Virus record (IMG/VR): IMGVR_UViG_3300024346_004737
Span: 1-26,685 of that record
Source of the DNA: a virus
Length of the DNA: 26,685 bases
Direction: 5' to 3' (one strand)
The position numbers were made by a program, and so were the translations under genes. Shown in pieces: positions 24,661-26,685 of the stretch; the stretch's first letter is position 1, and each line of letters opens with the position of its first letter. The notes beneath the pieces were generated by a model. It had not been told where the DNA came from. It saw only the letters and a program-made list of their open reading frames with translations, and did no database searches.

Positions 24661-25421
24661 ATGGAATTTTGTATTTTATTCTTCCAATAATCAAAATCTA
24701 ATTTAGATAAATCAAATTTTGTCTCAATTATTCTTTTGTATTCAGATATTAAAAAATTTTCATCAGTTAATTGTTCCCAATCATCCAACCAACAAATTGG
24801 TAATTCCCTCCAATTACTATTATTAATATTTTTCTTTTGAATTGGTATTGTGTTAACGTATAAAGATTCCCAAGGCTGATGTACATCAATCCCATTACCT
24901 TCAGGACAAATCATAAACTTATGATTATATAGGTTATCAAGATATTCATCATAACCCAAACCATTCCTACCGTATTGTGTTGTGACATATGGTTTATCGT
25001 TTAACATATCATAAATGGGTTGTCTAACACCCGGATTATTTAATATATTTAAATTTAAATAAACCAAATTTTTAATATTTTTTGGTGTTGAATTAATGTT
25101 AAATAACTTCTCAATTTTTCTTGTTTCCGGAAACCATTGTGAATTTTCTAAACCAATAGGTAATGACTCGATAATCTCTGATTCGTAATTAAGATTTTGA
25201 CCAAACCATTTTTTTAAATTTTTAGGGATTTTTTTAACATCGGCATCAAAATGTCTGGTAGGGTTATCTGTTATGTTACCATCACTGTTGTGTGATACCA
25301 ACACAAAATCGTGTGTAAAATTAATATTATCAAAAAATGAATTTACATCGTGCGTGTCACAATAGTAAATTTTATTATTATCGTATATTTCTCTAAATTT
25401 TTGTCCTTGTAAATAATTCAT
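24657..25421 (-). CDS. Exostosin-like glycosyltransferase
   Basis: Predicted sugar transferase of 254 residues. The segment LYNHKFMICPEGNGIDVHQP (164-183), followed by ESLYVNTIPI, matches the donor-binding motif of exostosin/GT47-type and related enzymes (usually C-P-x-GNGxD-x-x-R-x-WE). A conserved RQPIYDML and YVTTQYGRNGLGYDEYLDNL stretch precede it. It lies 3 bases downstream of the second GT11 gene. Donor is unknown. Confidence 0.75.
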   Translation of the reverse strand: MNYLQGQKFREIYDNNKIYYCDTHDVNSFFDNINFTHDFVLVSHNSDGNITDNPTRHFDADVKKIPKNLKKWFGQNLNYESEIIESLPIGLENSQWFPETRKIEKLFNINSTPKNIKNLVYLNLNILNNPGVRQPIYDMLNDKPYVTTQYGRNGLGYDEYLDNLYNHKFMICPEGNGIDVHQPWESLYVNTIPIQKKNINNSNWRELPICWLDDWEQLTDENFLISEYKRIIETKFDLSKLDFDYWKNKIQNSI

Positions 25422-25424
25422 ATT

Positions 25425-26243
25425 TTAAAAAATTAATTTCCCTTCGGAATATGTTACGTTTATTTTTATCCAAGAGTCAACATAAATGTCTTCCCAATTA
25501 TATTCACCGGATGGTCCAAACCAAACACTTGGAACATATATTTTTTTATTTGTATTTTGATTTAAAAATCCTCCCCACCAAGAAAAGGTTGAATTCGATG
25601 TTATGTTATTTTTACATAACGACATCAACCACATCTCTTCATAATCCTCTAATCCTGTAACAACAATTTGATTTTGGTAAGATAGGTTTTGTTTAACCCA
25701 TTCGACATCATCAGAAAAAATAAATATTGTTGAGTAATCACCATTTTGTCTTATAGCTTCGTCAATATACGTTTTATCAATTACAGGAAGAACGTGACTT
25801 ATAGTTGTATAATCACCTCTTCTAATATGTAACGATATTGTTCCTTCATTATTAATTTCCGGATATAGTATGTTTACTTTATTAACGAATTCCTCAGTTG
25901 GCTGAAATAATTCTTTTATTTTTTCATCATAACCTAAAAAATTTTTATTACTCTGAAAGTAACCAAAAAACTCTACTGACGTATACCAAGAAGGATTTAT
26001 TGGTGTATGCCCCCAACCCGACTCAACTCGTACAACATCAGGTATATCGTTGGTGAACTCAACATTTCTAAAAATATTATCTAAATATTTTGTTGGTTGA
26101 TTTGCTTGCATAGGAGTATATGACGATGGTCTAAACTTAGACGGTATATTATTTTTCCAACCTTGACAAATTGCGTGGGACATTTGAAACATTTGATTAC
26201 CTAGTCCCCCCATTAAATAAGCTGTTGATATTATTTGTGACAT
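25425..26243 (-). CDS. GT11 alpha-1,2-fucosyltransferase-like protein (copy 2)
   Basis: Family GT11 transferase of 272 residues with a near-standard motif set: GGLGNQMFQ (12-20), H139-I-R141-R142-G-D144 (the HxRRxD GDP-binding motif), and NSTFSWWGGFL (217-227). It transfers L-fucose from GDP-fucose, typically to position 2 of galactose, or colitose in a few members. It is closer to the classical motif than copy 1 at 21552-22364. It lies one base after the GT25-type gene's end. The Gmd and Fcl-type enzymes coded in the same run could supply its donor. Confidence 0.92.
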   Translation of the reverse strand: MSQIISTAYLMGGLGNQMFQMSHAICQGWKNNIPSKFRPSSYTPMQANQPTKYLDNIFRNVEFTNDIPDVVRVESGWGHTPINPSWYTSVEFFGYFQSNKNFLGYDEKIKELFQPTEEFVNKVNILYPEINNEGTISLHIRRGDYTTISHVLPVIDKTYIDEAIRQNGDYSTIFIFSDDVEWVKQNLSYQNQIVVTGLEDYEEMWLMSLCKNNITSNSTFSWWGGFLNQNTNKKIYVPSVWFGPSGEYNWEDIYVDSWIKINVTYSEGKLIF

Positions 26244-26244
26244 A

Positions 26245-26685
26245 TTATTTTATTAACCAATTATAATCTGTTGTTGATTCTTGTATATCTGAAAAATTAA
26301 CTAATTGACTTGTTAATGCAGGTGTAAAAGAATAACAATTAAATATTTTTTGTAATTTAACGTATTCAACATCTAACGGTTGTTGACCCCTTTCTAATAA
26401 AACTTCTATATGGTCAAATACCGATGATTTAATCCCAATAAAATGTGCTGAATATGTTGAGTGTAGTTTTACAACTCTATCGTTAATTTGTTGAGGGGGA
26501 ATAACACCCATATGAGTATTGTGATTACCTCCCATATATAACATATCCCAATCATTCGGTAGTTGATTAAAATAATCTTCAAAATTAACAATCTCATCAT
26601 TGAACACACAATCGTCCTCAATAATTAAAATGGTCTTATGATTATTTTTTTTAGCATCTTTAATAATATCTAAATTAGATTTTAT
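26245..26685 (-). CDS. GT25-type glycosyltransferase, 5' partial
   Basis: Cut by the right edge. The frame is open to base 26685, and the codons beyond an apparent GTG at 26607 read ILIIEDDCVFNDE, a strong GT25 donor motif (E-D-D), followed by LPNDWDMLYMGGNH, also typical of GT25 (LPS glycosyltransferase) enzymes. So the GTG is internal and the real start lies outside. The rest (SAHFIGIKSSVFDHIEVLL) fits the family. It is the first gene in the window of the minus-strand sugar run. Confidence 0.85.
   Translation of the reverse strand: MKSNLDIIKDAKKNNHKTILIIEDDCVFNDEIVNFEDYFNQLPNDWDMLYMGGNHNTHMGVIPPQQINDRVVKLHSTYSAHFIGIKSSVFDHIEVLLERGQQPLDVEYVKLQKIFNCYSFTPALTSQLVNFSDIQESTTDYNWLIK

Noticed and set aside
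26605-26607. GTG as the start of the last minus-strand gene
   Set aside because: The frame continues without a stop to the window edge and the codons beyond it encode the GT25 motif IIEDD, so the GTG is internal.

Overview
The window looks like a piece of a large T4-like (far-T4, myovirus-type) phage genome, probably infecting a member of the Bacteroidota. The phage call rests on a recognisable T4 gp23-type major capsid protein (1636-3459) directly after an acidic scaffold-like gene, a gp55-like late sigma factor (11810-12559), a phage PhoH ATPase (15294-16055) and an OB-fold baseplate spike/hub-like protein (7708-9276). The host call is an inference. The DNA is very AT-rich, I could find no convincing Shine-Dalgarno sequence ahead of the genes (starts are preceded by A/T-rich tracts), and two sites match the Bacteroidota -7 promoter element TAnnTTTG. 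No tRNA, CRISPR, insertion sequence or integrase was seen.

Layout: (1) 1-5258, plus strand apart from one small gene: scaffold core protein (open at the left edge), major capsid protein, rho-independent terminator, free-standing HNH endonuclease, a small minus-strand gene (4241-4465) and an HExxH metallopeptidase-like gene. (2) 5260-5298: bidirectional terminator where the two transcription directions converge. (3) 5275-11784, minus strand: tail, baseplate and other virion-type genes with small unknowns. (4) 11810-16055, minus strand: gp55-like sigma factor, two glycosyltransferases, two small proteins (one a HAD-like protein without its catalytic aspartates) and PhoH. (5) 16063-26685, minus strand, tightly packed and often overlapping: a sugar/glycan cassette of 13 genes. 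It holds gmd, an fcl/colC-type epimerase-reductase, a ColD-type PLP 3-dehydratase, a second SDR, a DUF6492-like protein, another predicted glycosyltransferase, two GT11 fucosyl/colitosyl-transferase-like genes, a class I methyltransferase-like gene, a Gfo/Idh/MocA oxidoreductase, an FAD oxidoreductase, an exostosin-like transferase and a GT25-type transferase cut by the right edge.

How the parts may work together: the scaffold and capsid genes build the head, the minus-strand structural genes contribute to the tail/baseplate, and the gp55-like factor would direct RNA polymerase to late promoters. Exact copies of TATAAATA or its complement TATTTATA were noticed only in short gaps between genes, three times 3-5 bases ahead of a start codon. 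The sugar cassette appears able to convert GDP-mannose to GDP-4-keto-6-deoxymannose and then to GDP-L-fucose and/or, through the ColD-like enzyme, GDP-L-colitose, with transferases to attach these sugars. Whether the glycan decorates the virion or alters the host surface cannot be read from the sequence. The most unusual points are the apparent colitose branch in a phage, the possible leaderless late promoters, and a perfect 10-bp stem-loop inside the late sigma gene.
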